DNA from: Streptomyces sp. NBC_01478
GTDB taxonomy: Bacteria; Actinomycetota; Actinomycetes; Streptomycetales; Streptomycetaceae
Reading direction: 5' to 3'
Assembly (NCBI RefSeq): GCF_036227225.1
Contig: NZ_CP109444.1
Location: 7,793,501 to 7,857,500 of the forward strand
Length of the DNA stretch: 64,000 nt
Numbering within the stretch: position 1 is the stretch's first letter; each line of letters opens with the position of its first letter. Shown one piece after another: positions 8,201-16,607 of this stretch. A program made the translations under genes and the position numbers. The notes under the pieces were generated by a model. That model searched no databases and was not told the DNA's origin. It saw nothing but the letters and a program-made list of their open reading frames with translations.

Positions 8201-9181
8201 CCGCGTGCGCTGCTCGTTGGCCGACTCGGCGCTGGAGAGGGCCTTGGCGGCGGCCTCCTTGGCCTCGGAGAGGACCTTCTCGGCCTCCAGCCGCGCTTCA
8301 CGCAGTGAGGTTTCGGCCTCGGCCATGCGCGTCTCGGCGGCCCGGCTCAGCTCGGTGGCCTGGCGGCGGGCGGAGTCCGACTCGTTGACCGTGGAGCTGC
8401 GGAGCTGCTCGGCGTGGTCGGTGGCCTCCTGGGCCTGGCTGGAGGCCGCGTTCAGCAGCCGCTCGGCGTCCGTGCGGGCGCGGCGCAGGAGTTGCTCGGC
8501 CTCCGCGCGGGCCGCCTCGGCGTCCATCTCCAGCCGCTGCCGGGCCTCGGTGGCGACCCGCTCGGCCTCGGCGCGGGCGGCGGCCAGCGCCTGCTCGGCC
8601 TCGGCGCGGGACTCCTCGACGAGCCGGCGGGCCTGGGACTCGGAGCGGGCGCGCAACTGCTCGGCCCACGCCACGTTCTCGTTGACGTGCGATTCGACGG
8701 TCTGCCGGCGCTCGCCCAGCTCCTGGTCGAGCTGCTGGCGCCGGGTCACCGCCTCCTGGTGCAGCTCCGCCTGGAGGCGCGCGGCCTGCTCGGCGTGCTC
8801 CTGGAGGATGCGCTGGGTCTGCGCGCGGGCCTGGCTCAGCTCCCGCTCGGCGTCCTGCCGCAGTTGGTCGGCCTGGACCTGGGCATTACGAAGCATCTGC
8901 TCGGCCTGATAGCCGATGTCACCGCCGTCGTAAGCCGGCCGGGACATGAGGGTGCGGCGCGCCTCGTGCAGCTTGGCGCGCAGCACCTCGACCTGGTAGC
9001 CGAGGTCCTCGGCATGCTGGATCGCCTTTTCCCGCTCGGTCTTCAGCCGCTCCATCTCGGCCTCGAACCGAGAGAGGTGGTCGACGTCAGCCGCCGGCTC
9101 TCGCTCCTGGCGTTCGTAGCCCCGCACTGCGCGGTCCCATCCGTCCCCTGGTCGCGGTTTACTCCAACGAGCTCCGTCCAT
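5279..9181 (-). CDS. scy: Scy, long coiled-coil polarity scaffold
   Basis: About 1,280-1,300 residues. After a short head (VDHLSRFEAEMERLKTEREK near residue 35, a DivIVA-like start) nearly the whole chain is an uninterrupted Ala/Glu/Arg coiled coil built of degenerate repeats of the kind EAERxRxEAxxxAxxxxxxA. It ends with RREDINAEISRVQDVLEALE, related to the end of FilP. Scy in S. coelicolor gathers DivIVA and FilP at the hyphal tip, sets the number and site of new tips and interacts with ParA. The frame opens at an ATG at 9181, but family members begin near RGYERQ, which here follows a GTG at 9125-9127; neither has a strong ribosome site. The repeats make this stretch prone to in-frame length variation and leave long spurious open frames on the opposite strand. 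Confidence 0.93.
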   Translation of the reverse strand: MDGARWSKPRPGDGWDRAVRGYERQEREPAADVDHLSRFEAEMERLKTEREKAIQHAEDLGYQVEVLRAKLHEARRTLMSRPAYDGGDIGYQAEQMLRNAQVQADQLRQDAERELSQARAQTQRILQEHAEQAARLQAELHQEAVTRRQQLDQELGERRQTVESHVNENVAWAEQLRARSESQARRLVEESRAEAEQALAAARAEAERVATEARQRLEMDAEAARAEAEQLLRRARTDAERLLNAASSQAQEATDHAEQLRSSTVNESDSARRQATELSRAAETRMAEAETSLREARLEAEKVLSEAKEAAAKALSSAESANEQRTRTAKEQVARLVTEATKEAETTKSDAEQIVADAQAKADKIVAEAEDNARSLTAEETASQLAKAARTAEDVLDKASEDAKNTTKAATEEAERIRSEAEAEADRLRAQAHDIAEGLKGAAKDDTKEYRAKTVELQEEARRLRGEAEQLRADAVGEGERIRAEARREAVQQIEEAARTAEELLSKARADADELRQTATTDSEKVRTEAIERATTLRRQAEETLDRTRKEAERHRSEVIEQSEGIKADAEQAARDLRDETERAIEARREEAAEGLTRLHTETEERLAAAEQALTDAREEAERIRREAAEETERLRGEAADRIRSLQAQAEAEADRLRNEAAADASASRAEGEAIAVRLRSEAAAEAERLKTEAQDTADRVRAEAQAAAERLATEASETLAAAQEEAVRRRREAEELLGSAREEAGQERERAREQSEELLASARNRVEEAQSEALRLVEEADRRATEMVSGAEQHAQQVRESVAGLHEQAQEDIQGIRSAAEHVADRTRREAQEEADRVRADAYSERERATEDANRVRRRAAEETDAAKALAERTVSDAIAEAERLRAEAAEHTQQARTEAADAIAQADQDAARARADAREDANRIRSDAATQADTLITEVTAEAERLQTETINEAERVRSEAVAKAGQLISDATGDAERLRAEAAETVGAAQLHAERTRSEAARLKADTEAEAERVTAAAREESERTLDEARKEANKRRSDVAEQVDTLITETAAEADKLLGEAQQQAQKTTADAEAQADSMVGAARAEADRLVAEGTIEGNTRVEQARTDADELLVGARRDATAIRERSEELRDRITTEIENLHERARRESAETMKSAGDRCDALIKAAEEQLGKAQMKAKELVSEANSEAGKVRIAAVKKAEGLLKEAEQKKATLIREAEELKVEAIREARRTVEEGKRELDVLVRRREDINAEISRVQDVLEALESFEAPTAAKDGGVKAAATAGATRSGGKSVEG

Positions 9182-9336
9182 CCGCCGGACGGGGCTCCCG
9201 GGGAATGGTGTCAGATCAACGGCCGAGCACGGGCTGCTGCCCCGACGCTCGCCCCCCGAAACCGGACCCCGGCATGCGGTCGTCCTGGTTGCGAGCGACG
9301 ACCGACCCCAACCCTACCGGCCCATATGTACGAGGG

Positions 9337-9777
9337 TCAGTGCTCAGGTGACTCAACAGGCGCCGAAGTGACCAGTTCTGTCAGTACGCCATGGCAATCC
9401 TTTGGGTGCAGGAACGTGATCCGTGACCCCATGGAGCCGCGTCGGGGCTCCTCGTACAGAACGCGTACGCCCTTCCCGCGAATGTCCTCGGAGTCCGTGT
9501 CGACATCCGCCGTACCGAAGGCGATGTGGTGGACCCCCTCCCCGTTCTTCGCCAGCCACTTTCCTACGGCGGAGTCGTCGCGGGTCGGTTCGAGGAGCTG
9601 GAGGTAGGAGGCGCCGCCGTCGTCCGTGTTGTTGATCTTCAACATGGCCTCGCGTACGCCCTGCTCCTCGTTGACCTCGGAGTGGAACACCTCGAAGCCG
9701 TACGTGGCCCGGTAGAACTCGACTGTCTTGTCGAGGTCGAAGCAGGCGATCCCGATGTGGTCGATTCGCGTCAGCAT
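9337..9777 (-). CDS. mce: Methylmalonyl-CoA epimerase
   Basis: 146-residue vicinal-oxygen-chelate enzyme that interconverts (2R)- and (2S)-methylmalonyl-CoA, linking propionyl-CoA carboxylation to the B12-dependent mutase and to polyketide extender supply. It begins MLTRIDHIGIACFDLDKTV, with the first metal-binding His in IDHIGIA; the second His is in GEGVHHIAFGT and the acidic ligand lies in the C-terminal repeat (HGVLTELV). Its length is normal for the family. It diverges from the thiolase gene with 149 bases between the starts, and with thiolase and meaB forms a branched/odd-chain acyl-CoA group. Confidence 0.93.
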   Translation of the reverse strand: MLTRIDHIGIACFDLDKTVEFYRATYGFEVFHSEVNEEQGVREAMLKINNTDDGGASYLQLLEPTRDDSAVGKWLAKNGEGVHHIAFGTADVDTDSEDIRGKGVRVLYEEPRRGSMGSRITFLHPKDCHGVLTELVTSAPVESPEH

Positions 9778-9926
9778 GTATGTAGTGCAGCGCTCACCGG
9801 ATGGTTACGCAACGTGCGCGCGATCACACCGACGGCCCGATGACGGGGTGGTCTACCGCTCAGTACATTTCAAGTAAACCCTCGTTCACTCCTCAGCTGA
9901 AACATGCTGGAAGGGGATCGCACCTC

Positions 9927-11129
9927 ATGTCTGGAACGAACAGCACGACCTCGGTGATCGTCTCGGGCGCCCGGACGCCCATGGGACGGTTGCTGGGCTC
10001 CCTGAAGTCCTTCTCCGGAGCCGATCTCGGCGGCTTCGCGATCAAGGCCGCCCTCGACCGTGCGGGTATCGGTGGCGACCAGGTGCAGTACGTGATCATG
10101 GGCCAGGTGCTCCAGGCCGGGGCAGGGCAGATCCCGGCACGCCAGGCCGCCGTCAAGGCGGGCATCCCCATGAGCGTCCCGGCGCTCACCATCAACAAGG
10201 TCTGTCTCTCGGGCCTCGACGCCATCGCGCTCGCCGACCAGCTCATCCGTGCAGGTGAGTTCGACGTGATCGTCGCGGGCGGCCAGGAGTCCATGACCAA
10301 CGCCCCCCACCTGCTCCCCAAGTCCCGCGAGGGATACAAGTACGGCGCGATCGAGATGCTCGACGCGATGGCCCACGACGGCCTGACCGACGCCTTCGAG
10401 AACATCGCCATGGGCGAGTCCACGGAGAAGCACAACACGCGCCTCGGCATCCTGCGCCCCGAGCAGGACGAGGTCGCCGCGCTCTCCCACCAGCGGGCCG
10501 CCGCCGCCCAGCAGAAGGGCGTCTTCGAGGCCGAGATCACGCCCATCGAGATCCCGCAGCGCAAGGGCGAGGCCGTCGTCTTCAGCAAGGACGAGGGCAT
10601 CCGCGCGGAGACCACGGCCGAGTCGCTCGGCAAGTTGCGCCCCGCGTTCGCGAAGGACGGCACGATCACCGCCGGCACCTCCTCGCAGATCTCGGACGGC
10701 GCCGCCGCCGTGGTCGTGATGAGCAAGACCAAGGCGCAGGAGCTGGGCCTGGAGTGGATCGCGGAGATCGGCGCCCACGGGAACGTGGCGGGCCCGGACA
10801 ACTCCCTCCAGTCCCAGCCCTCCAACGCGATCCTGCACGCCCTGAAGAAGGAGGGCCTGGAGGTCGAGAGCCTCGACCTGATCGAGATCAACGAGGCCTT
10901 CGCCGCCGTCGCGGTGCAGTCAATGAAGGACCTCGGGGTGTCCACGGAAAAGGTGAATGTCAACGGCGGCGCCATCGCCCTGGGCCACCCCATCGGCATG
11001 TCCGGCGCCCGTCTGGTGCTGCACCTGGCGCTGGAGCTCAAGCGGCGCGGCGGCGGGGTCGGCGCGGCGGCGCTGTGCGGCGGCGGCGGTCAGGGTGACG
11101 CGCTGATCGTGCGGGTACCCAAGGCCTGA
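9927..11129 (+). CDS. Acetyl-CoA C-acetyltransferase (thiolase)
   Basis: 400-residue biosynthetic-type thiolase that condenses or cleaves acetyl/acetoacetyl-CoA. The acylated Cys is in [10 protein letters not shown] (about residue 92), the His motif is [12 protein letters not shown] (about residue 350), and the second catalytic Cys is in [12 protein letters not shown] near the end. ATG 9927 is chosen over upstream in-frame starts because it follows a purine-rich ribosome site (GGAAGGGG, 9909-9916) and starts the conserved [13 protein letters not shown] segment. Followed 43 bases later by meaB in the same direction. Confidence 0.93.
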   Translation: MSGTNSTTSVIVSGARTPMGRLLGSLKSFSGADLGGFAIKAALDRAGIGGDQVQYVIMGQVLQAGAGQIPARQAAVKAGIPMSVPALTINKVCLSGLDAIALADQLIRAGEFDVIVAGGQESMTNAPHLLPKSREGYKYGAIEMLDAMAHDGLTDAFENIAMGESTEKHNTRLGILRPEQDEVAALSHQRAAAAQQKGVFEAEITPIEIPQRKGEAVVFSKDEGIRAETTAESLGKLRPAFAKDGTITAGTSSQISDGAAAVVVMSKTKAQELGLEWIAEIGAHGNVAGPDNSLQSQPSNAILHALKKEGLEVESLDLIEINEAFAAVAVQSMKDLGVSTEKVNVNGGAIALGHPIGMSGARLVLHLALELKRRGGGVGAAALCGGGGQGDALIVRVPKA

Positions 11130-11172
11130 GCAGCAGTACTTTCTCGCACGTCGGCAAGGGAACGGAGCTGTG

Positions 11173-12132
11173 ATGGAGGACGTCGCCTCGCTGGTGGCCC
11201 AGGCCAGGGAAGGCCGGCCGCGTGCCGTGGCCCGGCTGATCTCCCTGGTGGAGGGGGCGTCCCCCCAGCTCAGGGAGGTCATGGCGGCCCTCGCACCGCT
11301 GACCGGCGGGGCGTACGTCGTCGGCCTCACGGGATCGCCGGGCGTCGGCAAGTCGACCTCGACCTCCGCGCTGGTCACCGCGTACCGCAAGCAGGGCAGG
11401 CGGGTCGGCGTCCTGGCCGTCGACCCGTCCTCGCCGTTCTCGGGCGGTGCCCTGCTCGGCGACCGCGTCCGCATGTCGGACCACTCCTCCGACCCGGGCG
11501 TCTACATCCGCTCGATGGCCACCCGCGGCCACCTCGGCGGCCTCGCCTGGTCCGCCCCGCAGGCGATCCGCGTCCTCGACGCGGCGGGCTGCGACGTGAT
11601 CCTGGTGGAGACGGTCGGCGTCGGCCAGTCGGAGGTGGAGATCGCCTCCCAGGCCGACACCAGCGTGGTGTTGCTCGCTCCCGGTATGGGCGACGGCATC
11701 CAGGCGGCGAAGGCCGGAATCCTGGAGATCGGCGATGTGTACGTCGTCAACAAGGCCGACCGCGACGGCGCCGACGCGACGGCCCGCGAGCTGAACCACA
11801 TGCTCGGCCTCGGCGAGTCCCGCGGCCCCGGCGACTGGCGCCCCCCGATCGTCAAGACGGTCGCCTCCCGCGCCGAGGGCATCGACGAGGTCGTGGAGGC
11901 CCTGGAGAAGCACCGGGCGTGGATGGAGGAGCACGGCGTCCTCGCGGAGCGCCGCGCGGCCCGTGCCGCCCGCGAGGTCGAGACGATCGCGGTCACCGCG
12001 CTGCGCGCCCGCATCGGCGACCTGCACGGAGACCGCCGCGTCGGCGCGCTCGCGGAGCGGGTGGTGGCGGGGGAATTGGACGTGTACCGGGCGGCGGACG
12101 AGTTGGTGGCGGGGCTGACGTCGACGTCGTAA
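11173..12132 (+). CDS. meaB: MeaB-type G-protein chaperone of acyl-CoA mutase
   Basis: 319-residue GTPase of the MeaB/ArgK family, which loads and protects adenosylcobalamin in methylmalonyl- or isobutyryl-CoA mutase. P-loop GSPGVGKST is at about residues 55-63, the switch-region VDPSSPFSGGALLGDRVRM follows, and the base-recognition NKAD is near residue 195. An in-frame GTG at 11170 precedes the ATG; the ribosome site AACGGAG (11161-11167) is better spaced for the ATG. The mutase subunit icmA at 26.3 kb in this window is a plausible client. Confidence 0.92.
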   Translation: MEDVASLVAQAREGRPRAVARLISLVEGASPQLREVMAALAPLTGGAYVVGLTGSPGVGKSTSTSALVTAYRKQGRRVGVLAVDPSSPFSGGALLGDRVRMSDHSSDPGVYIRSMATRGHLGGLAWSAPQAIRVLDAAGCDVILVETVGVGQSEVEIASQADTSVVLLAPGMGDGIQAAKAGILEIGDVYVVNKADRDGADATARELNHMLGLGESRGPGDWRPPIVKTVASRAEGIDEVVEALEKHRAWMEEHGVLAERRAARAAREVETIAVTALRARIGDLHGDRRVGALAERVVAGELDVYRAADELVAGLTSTS

Positions 12133-12135
12133 CGG

Positions 12136-12396
12136 TTGCTGACGGCTTGGCTCAGGCACAGTTCAGCGCTGAGCACTCTCACCAACCGGTACGCGGTGAC
12201 CTGGCGCCCCGGGACACCGGAGGTGGTGCTCGGCACGGTGGCTGCGCTGACGGGCATGTGCGCGCCCCCACTTGGACCCGCCATGCGCTCCGTGTGGGCC
12301 GAACTCGTCGGCGACCGGGGGCTGTTGCAGCGCGAACGGTGGGGCCTTGTCTTGGCTGCCGGTTCGTCGTGGCTGGTCGCGCCCACGCGGCGGTAG
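12136..12396 (+). pseudogene. Decayed fragment of an MFS transporter
   Basis: A short frame after meaB contains LTNRYAVTWRPGTPEVVL and CAPPLGPAMRSVWAELVGDR, which matches the helix 4 to loop region of Streptomyces MFS proteins (PPLGPAMRALW...LV). After GDR the similarity stops, and there is no start codon with a ribosome site, nor the other eleven helices. It is best read as the relic of a lost transporter gene. This relic and the hairpin at 12479-12520 are all I see in the 391-base gap between meaB and the MarR gene. Confidence 0.5.
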
Positions 12397-12478
12397 CCGC
12401 ACATCGGACACAGCCCCGCACCCCTGAAAGAAGGGCGTTGCCGTGCACGGGATTTGAGGACCAGGCCCCTTCAGGGAC

Positions 12479-12520
12479 GAAGCGGGGGTCCGGGGGCGGC
12501 CGCCCCCGGACCCCCGCTTC
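12479..12520. terminator. Perfect 42-base palindromic terminator
   Basis: A 21-base arm (GAAGCGGGGGTCCGGGGGCGG begins the stem; 20 bases shown at most elsewhere) is followed directly by its exact complement with no loop-out mismatch. It sits 3 bases beyond the stop of the MarR gene (minus strand) and beyond the meaB side, so it should end transcription from both. GGGGGTCCGGGGGC hairpins are a recurrent terminator form in Streptomyces. Confidence 0.85.
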
Positions 12521-12523
12521 GAC

Positions 12524-13000
12524 CTAGGGACGACCCCGTTGGCCTCGCAGATGTTCCGCGATCGGCTTCAGTGTTTTGTCGAGTTCCGACAGGCCCTCGG
12601 GAGTGACGAGGTCGATGAAGTGCCGCCGTACGGACGCCACATGATGGGGCGCGACCTTCTTCATCGTCTCCAGGCCGTGCTCGGTCAGCACCGCGTACAG
12701 TCCCCGGCGGTCCGACTCGCAGTTCTCACGCCGGACCAGATCCGCGTTCTCCATGCGCGTGATCTGGTGCGAGAGGCGGCTCTTGGACTGGAGCGTGGCG
12801 GCCGCGAGGTCGCTCATCCGCAGCCGTACGTCCTCCGCCTCGGAGAGATTCACCAGAATCTCGTAGTCGTTCATCGTCAGGCCGAACGGCTGCAGATCCT
12901 TCTCGAGTTGGTACGTCAGCAGCCTGTTGACCTCCAGGTGGGTGCGCCAGGCGCACTGCTCCTCATCGGTCAGCCAGCGCGTGGCCGTCTCGGTCTCCAT
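12524..13000 (-). CDS. MarR-family transcriptional regulator
   Basis: 158-residue winged-helix regulator: DYEILVNLSEAEDVRLRMSDLAAATLQSKSRLSHQI is the recognition-helix region (about residues 50-85) and RRENCESDRRGLYAVLTEHG is the wing. It probably acts as a dimer on an A/T-rich patch just upstream of its own start (13001-13030, CTACCTAAAATGTTGAAAGG), which stands out in this G+C-rich DNA. The target genes are not obvious: the neighbours are meaB and an AIM24 operon. It ends 3 bases from a strong palindromic terminator. Confidence 0.88.
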   Translation of the reverse strand: METETATRWLTDEEQCAWRTHLEVNRLLTYQLEKDLQPFGLTMNDYEILVNLSEAEDVRLRMSDLAAATLQSKSRLSHQITRMENADLVRRENCESDRRGLYAVLTEHGLETMKKVAPHHVASVRRHFIDLVTPEGLSELDKTLKPIAEHLRGQRGRP

Positions 13001-13092
13001 GAATGAAGTCTACCTAAAATGTTGAAAGGCGAACTAGTGAGGGTGGCGTGACGGCGCGCACACGTTCGACGTCACACTCCGCAGACTACCGC

Positions 13093-13890
13093 TCACAGCC
13101 CGAAGCGACGCTGGAGGTCCCCGAGCTGTCCGGGAAGGCGCGGTACGCCCGCTTGCTGTGCGGGGCCTGTGGGGGCCCCGCCTCCGCCCGGTACCCCTGG
13201 CTCGTGCGGCACAACCCCGGTGGCCTGCTCGGCCATGAGGGTCTCCGAGGACTGGAGCAGCACCGTGCCCGCTCCGACGAACTCGAACTGGTGCTCCTCG
13301 CCGGAGGCCCCGCCGATGCCCGTCATCGCACGTAGGCCGCCCATCAGGCCGGTCATGTACGCGTGGTCGTAGTGATGGCACGGGGAGGGGCAGTCGGCCC
13401 AGCCGACGAGGGCCTGCGGGTCCACTCTGATCGGGGGTTCCATGAACACCACCGGGCCGTTCGACGCGGCCACGAACTTGCCGGTGCCGATCAGTGTCAG
13501 AAAACCGGGAACGATCGACTGCTTGAGCGCGAGAGTTGGCTGAAAAGCGAGCAGGTTGCCCGAGCGAATGGTCAGGTTGCCGTCTTCGAGGTCGTACGAG
13601 TTGACGTCGAAGGCCCGGTCGGCGAGCAGCATCTTGCCCGAGCCCTCCGCCACGACCCAGTCGCTCGCGTGCAGAGGCGAATGGAAGGACGTACGGACAA
13701 GTCGGTCGAGTCGCCCGTGCCCGATGCCGTTGAACTCCATCGAGCCGTAGTAGGCGATCATCTTGCCCTTCTGCAGGAACCACTGGCTCCCCTTGAGCTC
13801 CACGCAGAAGGTGTACTTGTTGACGTTGTCGTCGACCGGCAGGGTCATCGGGTCGTAGACCGTGGGGCCGGACCCCGCGTACTGGCTCAC
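13093..13890 (-). CDS. AIM24-family protein (third of three)
   Basis: 265-residue beta-rich AIM24-domain protein (KYTFCVELKGSQWFLQKGKMIAYYGSMEF, then GAGTVLLQSSETL near the end). The family is named after a mitochondrial inner-membrane protein; its bacterial role is unknown. The GTG at 13888-13890 overlaps the previous gene's TGA (GTGA), so translation is coupled, and this start is preferred to the longer frame that begins at 13986. The C-terminal ~45 residues after the AIM24 domain are Gly/Pro-rich and specific to this copy. Confidence 0.85.
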   Translation of the reverse strand: MSQYAGSGPTVYDPMTLPVDDNVNKYTFCVELKGSQWFLQKGKMIAYYGSMEFNGIGHGRLDRLVRTSFHSPLHASDWVVAEGSGKMLLADRAFDVNSYDLEDGNLTIRSGNLLAFQPTLALKQSIVPGFLTLIGTGKFVAASNGPVVFMEPPIRVDPQALVGWADCPSPCHHYDHAYMTGLMGGLRAMTGIGGASGEEHQFEFVGAGTVLLQSSETLMAEQATGVVPHEPGVPGGGGAPTGPAQQAGVPRLPGQLGDLQRRFGL

Positions 13891-14537
13891 AGCTTCTCCT
13901 CCGACGCCTGGACGTACACCGCGCCGCTGCCGCTCAGCTCCAGTTGGAACGCCTCGCCGGAGCCCCGGCCCACCATGTCGCGCCAACCGAGCGCCGTGGA
14001 CAGCTTGTTGCGTACGTCGCCGTGGTGGGCGACGTAGGCCTGCGGGTCGACATGGACGGGTCTGCCGGGGGTGATCGGCACCTCGAAGACCCCGCCGTGG
14101 GCCATCACGGCGACCGCGCCCCGCCCCTGGAGCGTGGTCGTGAACAGACCCTGGCCGGTGACCTGGCCGCGGACCATGCCCATGACCCCGCCCTGCGAGC
14201 CCATGAACATCGTGCCCTGCTGCAAGGTGCCCTCGAAGGCGAGCAGGCGGTCGGCCTCCACGTAGAGGGTGTCGCCGGTGAGCTCGATGATCTGGATGTG
14301 GTGGCCGCCGTGACCGAACATCACGGTGCCGCTGCCCTCGACGGTCATCAGAGGGGTCGCCTCGTTCGCCACCCGGCGCCCGATCATCGACATGACGCCG
14401 CCCTGGCCGCCCTGGATGTTCGGGGTGAAGGAGACGTCGCCCTTGTAGGCGAGCATCGCGCCGCGCTGGCTGTACAGCCGCTGGCCCGGCATCACCGTGG
14501 CCTGGATCATCTTCGAGTTGATCTCGGTGAACGTCAT
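13887..14537 (-). CDS. AIM24-family protein (second of three)
   Basis: 216-residue AIM24-domain protein. Gly-rich strands recur (GGQGGVMSMIGRR, GTMFMGSQGGVMGMVRGQVTG, GQGLFTTTLQGRGAVAVMAHGG), as in the TRAP/AIM24-like beta barrel. The ATG lies one base from the stop of the upstream copy and its stop overlaps the start of the downstream copy, so all three are read from one mRNA. No signal peptide or membrane helix is visible; it is probably cytoplasmic. Function unknown. Confidence 0.88.
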   Translation of the reverse strand: MTFTEINSKMIQATVMPGQRLYSQRGAMLAYKGDVSFTPNIQGGQGGVMSMIGRRVANEATPLMTVEGSGTVMFGHGGHHIQIIELTGDTLYVEADRLLAFEGTLQQGTMFMGSQGGVMGMVRGQVTGQGLFTTTLQGRGAVAVMAHGGVFEVPITPGRPVHVDPQAYVAHHGDVRNKLSTALGWRDMVGRGSGEAFQLELSGSGAVYVQASEEKL

Positions 14538-14538
14538 G

Positions 14539-15171
14539 TCACACGTCCCCCGCGATCGTGTTCCGCTCGCTGGGCTGGACGTAGACGAGCCCGTCGCCCT
14601 CGAAGCGGATCTGGAAGGCCTCGCCGCCGCCCTCTCCGAAGAGTGTGCGGAAGGTCACACCGGACTGGAAAGACTGGTTCAGGTTCCCCTGGTGCGCGAT
14701 GTACGCGCCGGGGTCGACGGTCAGCGGGTACTGCCGGCTCACCCGCAGCACCACCGCGGGGCCGTCCGACACGATCGCCGCCTGGCCGTGCCCTTCGACG
14801 GTCGTCGTGAACAGGCCGTTGCCCTGCGAGGCGCCGCGCATTCCCGTGAACGTCGTGCCCGTCCTGAGGCCCGCGTCGGTCGCGAGCAGGTTGCTCGACT
14901 CGACGTACAGCTTGTCCCCCTGGAGATTCACGAGGTTGATCTCGGACGCCCGGTCCGCGAACCAGCAGGTCCCCTGCCCCCTCACCTCCATCACCGTCAT
15001 CTGCTCACCGGTGAGCCGCCGGGTCACCATCCCCCGGATGCCCTCACCGCCGCCGCTCATCTTCTTGAAGGCCATCTGCCCGTCGTACGCGACCATCGAG
15101 CCGTTCTTCGCCTTCACGGCGTCCCCGGTCATGTCGACGGCGAGCACCTTGCTGCCCTGGAGTCGAAACAT
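14539..15171 (-). CDS. AIM24-family protein (first of three)
   Basis: 210-residue AIM24-domain protein beginning [24 protein letters not shown]. It has the same strand pattern as its two neighbours ([57 protein letters not shown]). An in-frame GTG two codons earlier (15175-15177) is an alternative start; the longer frame to 15333 has non-typical codon use and is rejected. First gene of the operon; the promoter must lie in 15172-15248, where I see no clear consensus. Confidence 0.87.
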   Translation of the reverse strand: MFRLQGSKVLAVDMTGDAVKAKNGSMVAYDGQMAFKKMSGGGEGIRGMVTRRLTGEQMTVMEVRGQGTCWFADRASEINLVNLQGDKLYVESSNLLATDAGLRTGTTFTGMRGASQGNGLFTTTVEGHGQAAIVSDGPAVVLRVSRQYPLTVDPGAYIAHQGNLNQSFQSGVTFRTLFGEGGGEAFQIRFEGDGLVYVQPSERNTIAGDV

Positions 15172-15248
15172 CGCCACGGTGCGAAGGTAACCGCACGGGC
15201 GCGGTCGAGGACAGGGCCTGTGGGTGGAGAACGACCCTGACCTGCCCC

Positions 15249-15587
15249 CTAGGGAGTGTCGCGGGACGCTTCGCCGGACGCGCCGCGCAGTCGTACGACC
15301 GCCGTTCCCGCGCCCAGGTCGACCGTGGACCACGGCGGGTCCCCGTCCTCCTCGTCGTCCCGCATCACCAGCGCGCTCTGCCGTTCCTTCAGCTCGGTCT
15401 GCTTGCCCGGCGACAGGCTCGCGTGCAACTGCTCGAAGCCGGTCGCGGATATCTGGCCCTGCCGGCCCGCGTTCCGCCAGGGGAGCATTCCCGCGCGGCC
15501 GGCCTTCAGGAGCAGTTGGTCGAGGAAGGCGAGTGCGGTCAGCAGGACCACAAGCCCGGGCAGCGTCATGAAGAAAACGAACTGCAC
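15249..15587 (-). CDS. Small single-pass membrane protein (DUF6191-like)
   Basis: 112 residues: an N-terminal membrane helix ([21 protein letters not shown], residues 1-22) followed by a cytoplasmic region rich in charged residues ([12 protein letters not shown]). It resembles the Streptomyces DUF6191 family, which has no known function. GTG 15585-15587 is chosen because GGGAG lies 6 bases upstream; a longer frame to 15701 starts in poor coding sequence. Divergent from the DUF3817 gene. Confidence 0.7.
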   Translation of the reverse strand: MQFVFFMTLPGLVVLLTALAFLDQLLLKAGRAGMLPWRNAGRQGQISATGFEQLHASLSPGKQTELKERQSALVMRDDEEDGDPPWSTVDLGAGTAVVRLRGASGEASRDTP

Positions 15588-15735
15588 GGGCGCTCCCGGG
15601 ATGTCGGCGGCGGACCTCGGTCTCGAACCCCAGTCTCGACCCCCGGTCCCGGCTCGCTCAGCCGTTTGCCACAATGGGTGAACGTTTGTGCTCGCGTTCA
15701 CAAACTGTGGACGTCTCCCTCACCGAAGGTGACCT

Positions 15736-16080
15736 GTGGACATCAAGACCGCCACCGCCATCCGCCGCCTCCGCCTGGTGTCGGCCCCCGAGGCCGTGTC
15801 CTTCCTCCTCCTGCTCGTCTGCTCGGTGCTGAAGCGGACCACGGACTTCAACGCGGTGCCTGTGATGGGCATGGTCCACGGCGTCCTCTTCATCCTCTAC
15901 GTCCTCTTCTGGATCGACGCCTGGAACCGCACCAAGTGGGGCGCGAAGACCGCGGCCTTCTACTTCGTCCTCTCCGTGCTGCCCACCGGCGGCTTCTTCG
16001 CCGAGCGCAAGCTCAAGCGCGAGGCCGAGAACGCGCTCATCGCCTCCCGCGCCCGCCAGCAAGGGATCGTGAACGCATGA
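15736..16080 (+). CDS. DUF3817 small membrane protein
   Basis: 114 residues with three hydrophobic segments (residues ~18-33, 44-62, 72-90) and the DUF3817 signatures [12 protein letters not shown] and [19 protein letters not shown], ending in a basic, cytoplasmic tail ([13 protein letters not shown]). It starts with GTG. A second member of the family lies at 25916-26254. The stop overlaps the next gene's ATG (ATGA), so the two are translationally coupled. The family has no assigned function. Confidence 0.85.
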   Translation: MDIKTATAIRRLRLVSAPEAVSFLLLLVCSVLKRTTDFNAVPVMGMVHGVLFILYVLFWIDAWNRTKWGAKTAAFYFVLSVLPTGGFFAERKLKREAENALIASRARQQGIVNA

Positions 16081-16370
16081 TCGTCGCCTTCTCCGTGACA
16101 CCGCTGGGTGTCGGCGAGGACGTGGGGGAGTACGTCGCCGACGCCGTCCGCGTGGTCCGTGAGTCCGGCCTGCCCAACCGCACCGACGCGATGTTCACCA
16201 GCGTCGAGGGCGACTGGGACGAGGTCATGGACGTCGTCAAGCGCGCGGTCGCCGCGGTCGAGGCCCGCGCCCCGCGCGTCTCGGTCGTCCTCAAGGCGGA
16301 CATCCGCCCCGGGGTGACGGACGGCCTCACGTCCAAGGTGGAGACGGTCGAGCGGCATCTGGCGGAGTAG
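16077..16370 (+). CDS. MTH1187/YkoF-type thiamine-binding protein
   Basis: 97-residue ferredoxin-fold protein of the DUF77 family: [27 protein letters not shown] at the start, [25 protein letters not shown] in the middle and [12 protein letters not shown] near the end. Relatives form tetramers and bind thiamine or related pyrimidines, probably as carriers or sensors. The ATG overlaps the stop of the DUF3817 gene by four bases. Confidence 0.88.
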   Translation: MIVAFSVTPLGVGEDVGEYVADAVRVVRESGLPNRTDAMFTSVEGDWDEVMDVVKRAVAAVEARAPRVSVVLKADIRPGVTDGLTSKVETVERHLAE

Positions 16371-16475
16371 CGCGAACACCCTTGGGAGATGAGGGGCTGG
16401 GGTCCAAAGCCGGGATCCAAAGCCGGGGCCCAGGGCATTCCTGCCCTGCGGCCCCGGCGCGCTCCTCGACGAAGA

Positions 16476-16505
16476 CCACGACCGGTCGGACCACGACCGG
16501 TCGGA
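16476..16505. repeat. 15-base tandem duplication
   Basis: CCACGACCGGTCGGA occurs twice with no gap (16476-16490, 16491-16505) in a 237-base region without a convincing gene between the thiamine-binding protein and the kinase-like gene. Each unit contains the 8-base palindrome GACCGGTC. Confidence 0.75.
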
Positions 16506-16607
16506 CCTGGGCCGGCACCTTCGTCAGCCCGGCCATGACCGCGTCGATCGTCTCCTCACCGCGCCCGAGCCGTCACCCGCGACTCCCCATCACCGCCCCG
16601 CAGTCGC

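Noticed and set aside
5216..8308. Very long open frame (about 1,030 codons) on the plus strand opposite scy
   Set aside because: It is the mirror of the repetitive Ala/Glu/Arg coding of scy in G+C-rich DNA: Leu/Gly/Arg-rich low complexity, no ribosome site, no recognisable domain.
12179..12448. Minus-strand frames opposite the MFS relic
   Set aside because: Arg/Pro-rich, no start signal; the plus strand gives the recognisable MFS segment.
16327..16536. Short minus-strand frame with EETIDAVMAGLTKVPAQVRPVVV
   Set aside because: It looks faintly like a real protein end, but an in-frame stop lies just upstream, and the repeated RPVVV comes from the 15-base tandem duplication. At most an unidentified relic.
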